Source: Thermococcus aggregans (GTDB taxonomy: Archaea; Methanobacteriota_B; Thermococci; Thermococcales; Thermococcaceae). From it: a stretch of DNA of 64,000 nucleotides. How positions within the stretch are numbered: the stretch's first letter is position 1; each line of letters begins with the position of its first letter. The notes below the pieces were generated by a model. The model saw nothing but the letters and a program-made list of their open reading frames with translations, did no database searches and had not been told where the DNA came from. A program made the translations under genes and the position numbers. This document shows positions 42,005 through 52,464 of this stretch, piece by piece. The stretch is taken from the NCBI RefSeq assembly GCF_024022995.1, contig NZ_CP099582.1:496001-560000 (forward strand). Reading direction: 5' to 3'.

Positions 42005-44251
42005 ATGCTCAAAAGGCTTGCGAGAATAATAGTAGAATACAGAGGAGCATTTTCCCTGGTAGCCTTGTTCTTGTTAGTTCTCTCTGTTTATGGAATACAG
42101 ATGCTGGAATTTGAAAGCGATCTTACTAAACAGCTTCCTCAAGACTTGCCCGCCGTTAAGGACTACTTAACACTCCAAAACGAATTTCAAAGCGGCGATT
42201 CTGTCCTCATAATAGTTAAAGTGACATCTATTGAGGAGGGGGGAGTTTACGACATCCGAGACCCCGAAGTAATAAGGGCAATATATGAGCTTGAGGAACG
42301 TTTGAGGGAACATGAGTATGTAACGGACACAATGAGCATTGCTGATATTTTTGTTCAAATCCTCGGCAGATTGCCTGAGAACGAAGAGGAAGTTAGGTTC
42401 GTTTTAAATACTCTCCCCCCAGAGGCATTGCAAGGGTTAATGAGCTCCGACTACAGGACAACTCTTGTAATAGCCACTTTAACATCTTCATCTGGTTCTC
42501 AAGCTGTGCAGAGGATTTATGAGGACATTAAGAGAGATATAAGCGAAGTAAGCTTTCCAAAAAACGTGGAGGTTATTCAGACCGGGAGTATTGGAATCGC
42601 GTATAGAATCCTGGCGATGATCAAAAGCGATTTAAATAGAACAATGACAATTGCGTTTATATTAGTGGCTTTCTTGTTAATCTACTTTTACAAATCGGTT
42701 TTTAGGGCAATGCTCCCTCTGATACCTCTGGTATTTGGTGTAACAATGACCCTTGGTTTCATGGGGCTTCTCGGGATCCCGATGGATATGGTAACGACAG
42801 TGGTTGGGGCTATGATAGTTGGTATGGGAATTGATTATGGCGTTCATATAACTAACCGGTATTTTGAAGAAAGAAAGAGAGGGAGACCAATTGAAGAAGC
42901 AGCGGAAGAGGCTGTAGCGGAGACTGGAAAGGCATTACTAGGAGCCGCTCTAACAACTATAGCCGGATTTTCTGCGTTGGCTCTTTCCATTTTACCTGCT
43001 CTTAGGAGGTTGAGCTTTGTCTTAATAATGGGTCTCAGCTTGGCGGCGATAAATGCTGTTGTGATAACCCCTTCCCTTATAATGCTCTATGAGGATATTC
43101 TAAAGAAAATTAAAGGAAAACACGAAATACCTGAGATAAGGGCACACTCCGGTTTCATTGCTAAATCCTTTAACACCCTTGGAAGGCTCATCAAGAGGCA
43201 TCCAAAAACAACACTGTTTGTTGTGTCATTAGTGACCCTTGTGTTTCTTTATGGATTGACTCAGGTAACAACCGAAGTTAGGCTTGAGAAAATGATTCCC
43301 GAAGGCATACCCGAAATTGAGGCAATGAAGGACGTTAGATATGAGTTTGGAGGTCAAGATGAAGTGGACTTAGTTGTGAGAGCGGATGACGTAAGAGATC
43401 CGAATGTGGTTAGAGCTATTTATCGCTTTGAGCAGGAGATACTCGCCGATTCCTATTACAACAACGTCTTTGAGGCCAACAGCATAGCGGATGTGGTTGT
43501 CAGGAAATATGGTTACATCCCCCAAGACAAGGAAAAAATAAACGAAGCCATAAAAGAAGGGGGAGCTCCTGTAAACGATGACTACTCAATGACTCTAATC
43601 CAGTTAAAGGGGAACTTTGGTGGGGTTAGGCCAGATGAGTTTAGAGCTATCATGCGCTACTTTGAAGAGCAGGCAAAGAACGCGGATTTTCCACCTGGAG
43701 TTGAAGTAAAACCCGCCGGAGAGTCCTACCTAAACTATGTCTTAGGTAACCTCATAGACCAGGAGTTAAACAAGATATCAACCTATGGTAGCATTCTTGT
43801 CGTGCTGGTCGTCATAGTGCTCTTTAGACGGCCATTAGTTTCGATTGCAATGATACTACCAATGTTCCTTGGAGCCCTTTGGACCGTTGGCTATATGGGG
43901 CTTGCTGGAATACCCTTTAACCAAACCCTAGCCGGTGTTATCTCAATGATAGTCGGTCTTGGAGTGGACTATGGAATGCACCTCACCCACAGGTTTTTGG
44001 AGGAGCTTGAAGAGGGCAATCCCTATCCCATAATATCAGCCCTTGAAGGCGTTGGTCCTGGGATCTTGGTAGGAGCATTAACAACGGCCGGAGGATTTTT
44101 GGCCTTGCTTAGCGGGGAGCTCTCTGCAATACATGACTTTGGAAAAACCTTGGCAATTGGAATCTTTGCTTCAATGTTTGCGGCCTTTACTGTGACACCG
44201 GCCTTACTTCAACTGTTTTATGGAAAAAAGATAAGGGGTGAAGAGAAATGA
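42005..44251 (+). CDS. RND-superfamily exporter (MMPL/HpnN-like)
   Basis: Membrane exporter of 748 residues in two homologous halves, each with one helix, a ~170-residue external domain and five to six helices. Typical RND stretches repeat: VGAMIVGMGIDYGVHITNRYFEERKRG and ISMIVGLGVDYGMHLTHRFLEELEEG, with GAALTTIAGFSALALS and GALTTAGGFLALLS. Substrate unknown; relatives move lipids or hydrophobic compounds. The stop overlaps the next gene (ATGA), so both act together. Confidence 0.87.
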   Translation: MLKRLARIIVEYRGAFSLVALFLLVLSVYGIQMLEFESDLTKQLPQDLPAVKDYLTLQNEFQSGDSVLIIVKVTSIEEGGVYDIRDPEVIRAIYELEERLREHEYVTDTMSIADIFVQILGRLPENEEEVRFVLNTLPPEALQGLMSSDYRTTLVIATLTSSSGSQAVQRIYEDIKRDISEVSFPKNVEVIQTGSIGIAYRILAMIKSDLNRTMTIAFILVAFLLIYFYKSVFRAMLPLIPLVFGVTMTLGFMGLLGIPMDMVTTVVGAMIVGMGIDYGVHITNRYFEERKRGRPIEEAAEEAVAETGKALLGAALTTIAGFSALALSILPALRRLSFVLIMGLSLAAINAVVITPSLIMLYEDILKKIKGKHEIPEIRAHSGFIAKSFNTLGRLIKRHPKTTLFVVSLVTLVFLYGLTQVTTEVRLEKMIPEGIPEIEAMKDVRYEFGGQDEVDLVVRADDVRDPNVVRAIYRFEQEILADSYYNNVFEANSIADVVVRKYGYIPQDKEKINEAIKEGGAPVNDDYSMTLIQLKGNFGGVRPDEFRAIMRYFEEQAKNADFPPGVEVKPAGESYLNYVLGNLIDQELNKISTYGSILVVLVVIVLFRRPLVSIAMILPMFLGALWTVGYMGLAGIPFNQTLAGVISMIVGLGVDYGMHLTHRFLEELEEGNPYPIISALEGVGPGILVGALTTAGGFLALLSGELSAIHDFGKTLAIGIFASMFAAFTVTPALLQLFYGKKIRGEEK

Positions 44252-46935
44252 GGAAACCCTTTGGATTTATACTGGGACTATTGCTAATCATGAGTAGCGT
44301 TAATCTTGCTGTAGCAGAAGAAGAACTCCTCTTTGAGGGCTACCTTAACAAGGGAGACTCAATACTTGTGGGTCCGCTTGTAGTTGTCCTTCAAGATGTC
44401 CAGAAAGACTATGAAGAGAACGAATACAAAGCCATGATTTTGATCCTTAGGGATAACAAAGTACTGAACATGAACTACACTTCGGTTAAAGTTCCCAATC
44501 CAGAAAAAATACAAAAGCTTCTCACAAACGTCACCTTTCTCTATGCAATGGCAAAGACACTTGGCTATAACACAGCAAATCCCATAGAGCTTGCTCAATT
44601 CTATCTCTGGCTCAACAGCGCATCTCAAAAAGAGATTTTAGATGCAGTGTTCAAAACCGTTGAGGAACATCCAGAGCTGGGAATATCTAAAGAAGACTTG
44701 TTGATGACGATTACTTACCCAAACATTGAACTCGTAGGGGAAAATGAGACCATAGAAGTGGAAGTTGATGGGGAAAAGGTTACTATTACGGCACTTCAGA
44801 TTTACCCAAATGGTGCAAAAATAAGTATAAGTGGCCCCTCCGAGTGGAAGGCTTCTATGATACCGGCATACCTCCGGGCATGGGCCGAAACACCAAAAAA
44901 GGTGAGACCTGGTGATGAGATCACTATTAAAGTCCATATAAAGAATGAAGGGGCTTTAAAGGCAAAGTTTATCACAGTAGTTGTGTCTCCGACACCTGTA
45001 TCTTTTGTACCTTCTAGCGGGGGAGCAGAAGCAATAGCTCAGATTGCATCTCAAAGTGGAGTAGTTCAGAGCGTTCTTCTGCCCGTGGATAGTGCCGTGA
45101 AATACATAGAATATTTGGATGGAAAAGAAGAAAAAGTTGTTGAATTCAGGTTCAAGGTAAATGAAAACATTGATCCGGGGATTTACCCCCTCTATATTTC
45201 GCTTGCATATTATGTCCAGACAGGAGAGAAGTTGCAAATGCTGCAGGGCTTTGATTATTTCTCTGTAAGTGTAATTCGCGAAGGTGAGGCAACTTTTGAA
45301 ATAGAGAATGTTGAAAAACCGGAAGTAGTTCATCCCGGGGAAGACTTTGAGATAACCGTTGATCTTCGGAATGTTGGTTTAGAACCTGCAAAGGAAATAC
45401 TTGTTGATCTCTCACCTTCCTTGGAATTCCAGAAGGGAGCAATACTAATTGACAATGCAACAAAACAGCACTTCACTTACACCATAAATACTAACAGAGT
45501 TATGAGATACACGTTCAGGCTCCACGTAAGTGAAGACGCATCCACAGGAAGCTATCCGCTGAGGTTAAAGGTCTCATACTACAGCGGCGATTCAAAGGAT
45601 CAAAGAGAGCAGACGTTTGACTTCTCAATTCAGGTAGTGAGAAGGAACCAGGCATTTGTTGAAATTGAGAGTGTTGAGATGGATCCAAAGGCAATAGAGC
45701 CTGGGGACGAATTCGTGCTCAGGGTAAAAGTGAAGAACGTTGGGGATGAAACGGCAAAAGCATTTTCCTTTAGGATAGAGCCGAGTGAAGTCAATGCGCC
45801 TGGAGAAGTCACGAAAGTTGACCTCTCTGCTCTCCAGAACCTCCCCGTCCAAGGAAGCCAAAGCCTTAGTGAAAACCTCCAGCTTGTCTTAAACCAGCTA
45901 ATGGAACAGCTTGCTAGAGAAAACATTAATGCTTTTCTGCCTATCGGAGAAGACAACACAAAATACCTATCTAAATTAGGTCCGGGTGAAGAGAGAGTTC
46001 TTGAGTTCCATCTAAAGGCAAGCGAAAGACTTGAGAACGGAGTTTATCCATTAAAAGTTTCGCTGGAATACTTGAGCACACCAAACGATGATAAGCTAAC
46101 AGACGAGAGACTAATCGGTGTGCCAGTTCTTGGAAGGGAGCACATAATCATTTCAAAGGTTTCAACGTCTCCAAGCAGGGTTTTGTCTGGAACGAACAAC
46201 GTAGAGATAAACTTTGAGATAGAGAACATCGGCACTGGAAGTGCTCGCTATGTGATTCTAAAGCCCATGCCAGAAGACCCCTTCGAGCTAAGCGAAACAA
46301 GTGAACAAATAATAAACATAGGGACTCTACGGCAGGGTGATTCTGCAAAGGCAACATTCAAAGTAAACGTCAAAGAGGATGCAAGAGGGGGGACCTACGA
46401 AATTCCGGTAAAAATAGAATACAAAGATGCCTCGGGCAACACTAAGGAGGACATAATTAAGATACCAATAATCGTAAACGAGAAACCAAAAATAACCGTT
46501 GAAAAAGTAAGTTTTGACAAAACGCCCATGCAGGGCGAAGAAGTGCTCGTGCACATAAAGGTCAAAAACATCGGTGGAGAGCAGGCTGAAAACGTGATAA
46601 TAGAAGGTGTCGTAAAAGCTGACCAGCCGTTCACACTCTCAAAAAGATCGGACTACATTGGAACCCTCGATCCAGGCCAGGAAGGAGAAGGCGTCTTGGA
46701 GCTAAGCATTGCAAACGATGCTATTCCCAAAGATTACACCATTCAGGTAAGGATTAGAGCAGTTGGTGATAAGGAAAGCGGAGACGACAACGTATACATC
46801 TTTGAAGAGTCAATTACGATCCCGGTTAAAGAAAATACAAAGACAAAAAGCAGCTTGAGAACTTTTGGCGTCATAGTGGGAATTTTGGCTTTGGTAGTAA
46901 TCTTGTGGACATACCGGAAAGGTAAAAAGAAATGA
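44248..46935 (+). CDS. Large extracellular CARDB/NEW3-repeat protein (COG1361-like)
   Basis: An 895-residue envelope protein with an N-terminal signal peptide (FGFILGLLLIMSSVNLAVAEE) and a C-terminal helix plus basic tail (TFGVIVGILALVVILWTYRKGKKK). Four or so immunoglobulin-like repeats share the pattern VxPGDExxxxVxxKNxGxxxAKxxxV (e.g. KVRPGDEITIKVHIKNEGALKAKF, QGEEVLVHIKVKNIGGEQAEN). It is anchored outside the cell and coupled to the RND exporter, probably forming an envelope extension of it. The N-terminal ~200 residues are of unknown type. Confidence 0.8.
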   Translation: MRKPFGFILGLLLIMSSVNLAVAEEELLFEGYLNKGDSILVGPLVVVLQDVQKDYEENEYKAMILILRDNKVLNMNYTSVKVPNPEKIQKLLTNVTFLYAMAKTLGYNTANPIELAQFYLWLNSASQKEILDAVFKTVEEHPELGISKEDLLMTITYPNIELVGENETIEVEVDGEKVTITALQIYPNGAKISISGPSEWKASMIPAYLRAWAETPKKVRPGDEITIKVHIKNEGALKAKFITVVVSPTPVSFVPSSGGAEAIAQIASQSGVVQSVLLPVDSAVKYIEYLDGKEEKVVEFRFKVNENIDPGIYPLYISLAYYVQTGEKLQMLQGFDYFSVSVIREGEATFEIENVEKPEVVHPGEDFEITVDLRNVGLEPAKEILVDLSPSLEFQKGAILIDNATKQHFTYTINTNRVMRYTFRLHVSEDASTGSYPLRLKVSYYSGDSKDQREQTFDFSIQVVRRNQAFVEIESVEMDPKAIEPGDEFVLRVKVKNVGDETAKAFSFRIEPSEVNAPGEVTKVDLSALQNLPVQGSQSLSENLQLVLNQLMEQLARENINAFLPIGEDNTKYLSKLGPGEERVLEFHLKASERLENGVYPLKVSLEYLSTPNDDKLTDERLIGVPVLGREHIIISKVSTSPSRVLSGTNNVEINFEIENIGTGSARYVILKPMPEDPFELSETSEQIINIGTLRQGDSAKATFKVNVKEDARGGTYEIPVKIEYKDASGNTKEDIIKIPIIVNEKPKITVEKVSFDKTPMQGEEVLVHIKVKNIGGEQAENVIIEGVVKADQPFTLSKRSDYIGTLDPGQEGEGVLELSIANDAIPKDYTIQVRIRAVGDKESGDDNVYIFEESITIPVKENTKTKSSLRTFGVIVGILALVVILWTYRKGKKK

Positions 46936-46982
46936 CAAATCCTTTTAAGCCTTTAATTCTTTCAATTTTTTAGGTGAGAGCT

Positions 46983-47870
46983 GTGGGAATAGGCAAGGTT
47001 CTTGGAGTGATAGGACTTGTAATTTTTCTTTGGGCGGCTTACTTGGGGTATGCACTGCTTACGCTAACTCCTCAAGTAAAGGCTGGATGGGGATACGTGG
47101 ATGAGAACACGATAGAGCTTGATACAACAGTGTATTTCGGTAAGCCCCTTCCAGTTTCCATAAACATTGAGGAAGCGGATTTATACTGGGCTGGGATAGA
47201 AGTAGGTACGGTAAAAGACCTAAAGGTTGGATTTTTAAAGGACAGTGCGAGGGGAGTGCTTGTTCTTAAAAACCAAGAAATTGTTGAAGCTCTAAAGGAA
47301 CATATAAAAAATGGAGAACAGAGCAACCTTGAGATACGAGTAAGAGGATCAATATTTGGAATCCCGATTATACGGGGAAGCTTCTCAAAATCGCTACAGA
47401 CAGATTTGCTCTCCTACATCAGCAACACAACAATAGAAAGCTCCGGAGACTTAATAAAAACGCCAGCAATCGAAGGAATGCCCTCCAAGTGGGGAAAAGT
47501 TGATGAAACCGGAATTGAGATTTTGAGCGATGTAAAGCTCTACAATCCAAATCCCTTTTCCCTGCCTCTTTTTGGAATCAAGTACAACATAGAGGCCAAT
47601 GGATACCAAGTAGCTCAAGGGGAACTCATTGAGAATGTTGTAATTCCAGCTAATGGTAGAGCTACGGCAAAAATAAGGACAATAGTCGACACGAACATTC
47701 TCCCCAAGGTAATCGCGGAGCATATAAAGAGGGGAGAACGGAGTGAACTATCCTTAAAGCTCGTCTTGGCTGTGAAAGTGCTCAACCGCGAAATAGAAAT
47801 GCCGCTTCCAGAGATAAAGAAAACCGTTGAGACAAACATAGTCGAGCAGTTGAACTTAGCCCTTAGATGA
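46983..47870 (+). CDS. LEA14/WHy-type membrane-anchored protein
   Basis: A 295-residue protein with one N-terminal helix (VLGVIGLVIFLWAAYLGYALLTL) and two LEA type-2/WHy-like beta domains (e.g. VDETGIEILSDVKLYNPNPFSLPLFGIKYNIEANGYQVAQGEL). Start GTG 46983 follows AGGTGAGAGCT. It lies 47 bp after the envelope protein, with CCTTTTAAG between, so it may have its own promoter. The role may be in binding lipids or hydrophobic ligands; unproven. Confidence 0.75.
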   Translation: MGIGKVLGVIGLVIFLWAAYLGYALLTLTPQVKAGWGYVDENTIELDTTVYFGKPLPVSINIEEADLYWAGIEVGTVKDLKVGFLKDSARGVLVLKNQEIVEALKEHIKNGEQSNLEIRVRGSIFGIPIIRGSFSKSLQTDLLSYISNTTIESSGDLIKTPAIEGMPSKWGKVDETGIEILSDVKLYNPNPFSLPLFGIKYNIEANGYQVAQGELIENVVIPANGRATAKIRTIVDTNILPKVIAEHIKRGERSELSLKLVLAVKVLNREIEMPLPEIKKTVETNIVEQLNLALR

Positions 47871-47918
47871 CCTAAAGCTTTAAATTTTCTCTTCTATCTT
47901 TCCTTAGAGGTGAAGAGT

Positions 47919-48431
47919 ATGAAACTGATTGAAATTCACAATCATTTAAACAGAATCTGGAGCGAGATTTTTAGGCTGAATGAAGTGTTGAGAGAAAAGC
48001 TTAGACCTCTAGGCTTTAAAGTAGAGCCTGTAGAGGAAGTCTTCAATGCTTATATTTTCCTTGAGGGTGAATGGAGAGAGATGGTCTATCCCCATCCAGC
48101 TTTTGAGATAAAGCCTCAGGGAGAAGTTGGAGCGACGATTCAGAGCTTTTACTTTGTGTTTGCTATCCCCAAGGAGAAAATAACCAGAGACTTTGTCTTT
48201 GAGTTCCTCAAGAAATTCCTGCAAAGCTATATTTATGGAACAGAGAACTTTTTGGAGGACATATACAATCACAATTCTCCTAGAAACCCCGAGGAAGTTT
48301 ACAGAGAAATAGAAAAAAGCCAAGAAGAGGTCTTCCAGTTCGAAGTTGAGGCCAAAGATAGTGAAGAACTTGAAAACAAGCTCTTTGAATTTATAGAGCT
48401 GGCGAAAAAGTATAAAGTCCTTGATCTATAG
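47919..48431 (+). CDS. Hypothetical protein, Thermococcales type
   Basis: A 170-residue soluble alpha/beta protein of a family I cannot name with certainty (possibly DUF3201). Features are a long N-terminal helix (HNHLNRIWSEIFRLNEVLREKLRPLG), a central beta sheet (YIFLEGEWREMVYPHPAFEIKPQGEVGATIQSFYFVFAIP) and C-terminal helices. Start ATG 47919 follows GAGGTGAAGAGT. It lies 8 bp before the methyltransferase gene, so the two are co-transcribed. Confidence 0.65.
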   Translation: MKLIEIHNHLNRIWSEIFRLNEVLREKLRPLGFKVEPVEEVFNAYIFLEGEWREMVYPHPAFEIKPQGEVGATIQSFYFVFAIPKEKITRDFVFEFLKKFLQSYIYGTENFLEDIYNHNSPRNPEEVYREIEKSQEEVFQFEVEAKDSEELENKLFEFIELAKKYKVLDL

Positions 48432-48439
48432 GTGGTTCC

Positions 48440-49591
48440 ATGTACAAGGAAGCGTTTCCAGAAGAGCTGCAAAAATACTACTACAACCTTTTTGGGGCAG
48501 AAGCTGAGGAGATAATGAAAAAGCTGAGAGAGCCGGTAGAGAAGTACTACATACGGGTCAACACGCTTAAAATAAGCAGAGAGAAGCTCATGGAGGAGCT
48601 TAGAAAAGAAGGGCTGAAGCCAAAGAGGAGTCCTTACCTTGAAGAGGGAATATACTTTGAGAGGGAAGGGCCGAATTTTCCCGACGATTACGAGCCCAAC
48701 TTACCGAGGGTAGTTGCAAATAAATTTGCAGCCGAGAGTGTTTACCAAGGGGCACACCTTTACGCTCCGGGTGTTCTAAAGGCAGATAAGGGAATAAAGG
48801 AAGGAGATGAAGTTCAGATCAGAGACCCGCGGGGGCTTCTTGTTGGTATAGGGATTGCGAGGATGAGTGCCAAGGAAATGATAATTTCTACGCGGGGAAT
48901 AGCGGTTGAAGTAACCCTTCCAAAATTCAAGCTGCCGAGCTTAAATGAATTAAAAGCCTATGAGAAGGGCTATTTCTATGCACAAAGTCTTCCTTCTATG
49001 CTCGTTGCCCATATTTTGGAACCAAAGGAAGAGGACCTCATAGTTGACATGGCAGCTGCCCCCGGAGGAAAAACTTCCCACATAGCTCAGCTCCTTGAAA
49101 ACAGGGGGGAGATAATAGCAATAGACAAATCGAAAAATCGGCTTGCCAAAATGGAGAAAGAGCTTAAGAGGCTTGGCGTGAAAAACGTCAAGCTTGTCCA
49201 CATGGATTCAAGAAATCTGCCAGACCTTGGAATTAAGGCAGACAAAATCCTCTTGGATGCCCCATGTACAGCGTTAGGGGTACGACCGAAGCTCTGGGAG
49301 ACGAAAACGCCAAAGGACATTGAGGCAACGGCAAGGTACCAGAGACATTTCATAAATGCCGCAATAAAGAGCCTCAAAAAGGGCGGAGTGCTTGTTTATT
49401 CTACATGTACTCTAAGCTATGAGGAAAATGAAGGAAACGTGCTGTACATGATAAAGAAAGGTCTAAAACTTGAAGAGCAGAAAATCTTTATAGGCTCACC
49501 TGGGTTGGGAATAGGTGAAGTGCAGCGCTTCTATCCCCACAAGCATCTTACCCAAGGCTTCTTTATTGCAAAACTAAGGAAGGTGAGCTGA
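48440..49591 (+). CDS. NSUN6-like m5C tRNA methyltransferase with PUA domain
   Basis: SAM-dependent RNA cytosine-C5 methyltransferase, 383 residues. After an N-terminal segment, a PUA domain spans ~90-170 (VYQGAHLYAPGVLKADKGIKEGDEVQIRDPRGLLVGIGIARM), followed by the catalytic domain: VDMAAAPGGKTSHIAQL (SAM), LLDAPCTALG and YSTCTLSYEENEG (the two cysteines). The domain order matches archaeal NSUN6 homologues, which modify tRNA C72. The stop overlaps the next start. Confidence 0.87.
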   Translation: MYKEAFPEELQKYYYNLFGAEAEEIMKKLREPVEKYYIRVNTLKISREKLMEELRKEGLKPKRSPYLEEGIYFEREGPNFPDDYEPNLPRVVANKFAAESVYQGAHLYAPGVLKADKGIKEGDEVQIRDPRGLLVGIGIARMSAKEMIISTRGIAVEVTLPKFKLPSLNELKAYEKGYFYAQSLPSMLVAHILEPKEEDLIVDMAAAPGGKTSHIAQLLENRGEIIAIDKSKNRLAKMEKELKRLGVKNVKLVHMDSRNLPDLGIKADKILLDAPCTALGVRPKLWETKTPKDIEATARYQRHFINAAIKSLKKGGVLVYSTCTLSYEENEGNVLYMIKKGLKLEEQKIFIGSPGLGIGEVQRFYPHKHLTQGFFIAKLRKVS

Positions 49592-50604
49592 TGAAAAAAA
49601 GAGACTCCCTCCTAATCTTTGTAGGGATTGTAGTTATAGCGCTGCTCATATGGTGGGCTGGAATAAAGGAAACGTTAAACCTTTTGAAAGAAGTTAAATT
49701 GGAATATCTTCTTCTGGCACTGCTTATGCAAATTCTTGCAACCCTTGCATGGGCTTTTAGGTGGAGAATATTCCTAAAGAGGGCTGGAGTGAAAGTTCAA
49801 GTAAAAGACATTGTAATGGCCACTATAGTGGGAATATTTGCAAACAACCTAACTCCCGGCGCCAGGGCAGGTGGAGAGCCAGCTAGGATGTACCTAATAA
49901 CCAAGAAGTCAAGCAGTGGTTATGGGCAGGTGTTTGCAACTATAATGGCCGATAGGATTTTGGACGTCATTCCGGTTCTGCTTTTTACCCTTGTTGCCTT
50001 CAAGTACGCCCTCTCGTTAAAGGTAAAGCTTCTGCTGTCCGTTCTATCTATCTCAACTGTAGTGCTTCTTTTGATAGTGACTACAAGTCTTCTGGTTTCT
50101 TTGAACGAGGCCTTGGCTTTTAAAGTACTTAACAAAATAGCCAGCCTTGTAAGACGCATATTCCCGGAGAAGTTTGGAGGGATGGAAGAGACACTTGAAG
50201 ACAAGCTTAAAAAATCCATAATAGACTTTAGAAATACTTTTCTGGAACTTTCCAAAGATCCAATTGTGTTGGGCAAGACACTGTTCTATTCTTTAGCTCT
50301 CTGGACATTAATGCTTTTCAGAACGTACTTTGTCTTTGAGAGCATTGGATATCACCTTGAAATTCAAAAAATCCTGATGGTTCAGATGGCTGGTATTGCT
50401 CTTGGAATGATAAGCATCCTCCCCGGTGGTGTTGGAATAACAGAGGCAGTTAATTCAGCCCTCTATCTTAGTCTGAGAATTGATAAGAGCCTCGCCGTAA
50501 CTGCAACTATCTTAGATAGGTTTATATCTTTCTGGCTCCCAACAATTATTGGAGGGGGATTGAGCGTTTATCTTGGTGCAAAGCTAAGCAAAGGTAAGGT
50601 GTGA
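49591..50604 (+). CDS. UPF0104/AglD-like flippase-type membrane protein
   Basis: An integral membrane protein of 337 residues and about 8 helices, of the lysylphosphatidylglycerol-synthetase TM/UPF0104 family. Marks are [47 protein letters not shown] and [22 protein letters not shown]. Relatives are linked to glycolipid flipping; the substrate here is unknown. It overlaps the methyltransferase gene and lies 4 bp before the NAD kinase gene. Confidence 0.82.
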   Translation: MKKRDSLLIFVGIVVIALLIWWAGIKETLNLLKEVKLEYLLLALLMQILATLAWAFRWRIFLKRAGVKVQVKDIVMATIVGIFANNLTPGARAGGEPARMYLITKKSSSGYGQVFATIMADRILDVIPVLLFTLVAFKYALSLKVKLLLSVLSISTVVLLLIVTTSLLVSLNEALAFKVLNKIASLVRRIFPEKFGGMEETLEDKLKKSIIDFRNTFLELSKDPIVLGKTLFYSLALWTLMLFRTYFVFESIGYHLEIQKILMVQMAGIALGMISILPGGVGITEAVNSALYLSLRIDKSLAVTATILDRFISFWLPTIIGGGLSVYLGAKLSKGKV

Positions 50605-50608
50605 GAGC

Positions 50609-51442
50609 ATGAAGTTTGGAATCGCAGCCCGAAGGGATCGTGAGGAAGCCCTAAAGCTTGCTTATAGGGTATACGACTTTCTCAAAGTTAGCGGTTACGA
50701 GGTTTACGTTGATGAGGAAGCTCATGAGCACTTCCCCTATTTCTCTCTCGAAGATGTTATCCCCCTTGAGAAAATGGACGTTGATATGATGATAGCTATC
50801 GGGGGAGATGGAACGGTTCTAAGAGTGGAACATAAAACTCCCAAAGAAATTCCTATCTTGGCGATAAACATGGGTACTTTGGGCTTTTTAGCTGAAGTAG
50901 AGCCCGCTGAAACTTTTTTTGCTATTTCAAGGGTCTTAGAAGGGGATTATTTTATAGACGAAAGGATGAAGCTTAGGACTTTTGTAGAAGGGTTTGACAA
51001 CATACCCGATGCACTTAATGATGTGGCCATCTTGACCGGAATTCCCGGTAAGATAACCCACCTCAAATATTACATTGATGGGGAGCTTGCTGAGGAAATA
51101 AGGGCTGATGGGCTGATAATATCAACGCCTACTGGCTCAACTGCCTATGCCCTTTCTGCTGGGGGTCCTTTGGTTGACCCTCGCTTGCATGCCATCCTCT
51201 TAGTCCCCTTGGCTCCAGTTGCCCTTACGGCAAGACCTCTCGTTGTCCCTGACTCTTCGTCAATCGACATAGAAGTATTGACGGAAAGGGATATCGTTCT
51301 TACCGTTGATGGGCAGTTTTACACACAACTTCCTCCTCACTTGAAAATAAGGATTGAAAAGTCTCCAAGAAAAACAAAGTTTGTGAGGTTCTCAAAGAGG
51401 ATTTACCCCAGGTACACCCTGAAGATAAAGAAGAAGTTCTAG
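50609..51442 (+). CDS. nadK: NAD kinase
   Basis: Phosphorylates NAD to NADP (archaeal form, ATP or polyphosphate). The GGDGT motif is at residues 65-69; the second conserved loop is LNDVAILTG, followed by the Gly-rich [18 protein letters not shown]-type block (here [18 protein letters not shown]). Length 277 is normal. ATG 50609 after GGTGTGAGAGC. It ends 1 bp from the convergent kae1 gene. Confidence 0.93.
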   Translation: MKFGIAARRDREEALKLAYRVYDFLKVSGYEVYVDEEAHEHFPYFSLEDVIPLEKMDVDMMIAIGGDGTVLRVEHKTPKEIPILAINMGTLGFLAEVEPAETFFAISRVLEGDYFIDERMKLRTFVEGFDNIPDALNDVAILTGIPGKITHLKYYIDGELAEEIRADGLIISTPTGSTAYALSAGGPLVDPRLHAILLVPLAPVALTARPLVVPDSSSIDIEVLTERDIVLTVDGQFYTQLPPHLKIRIEKSPRKTKFVRFSKRIYPRYTLKIKKKF

Positions 51443-51443
51443 A

Positions 51444-52427
<984 letters not shown>

Positions 52428-52464
52428 TTACTGAGGAGGATTTAAAAGCCTTGTCTTTTAATCT

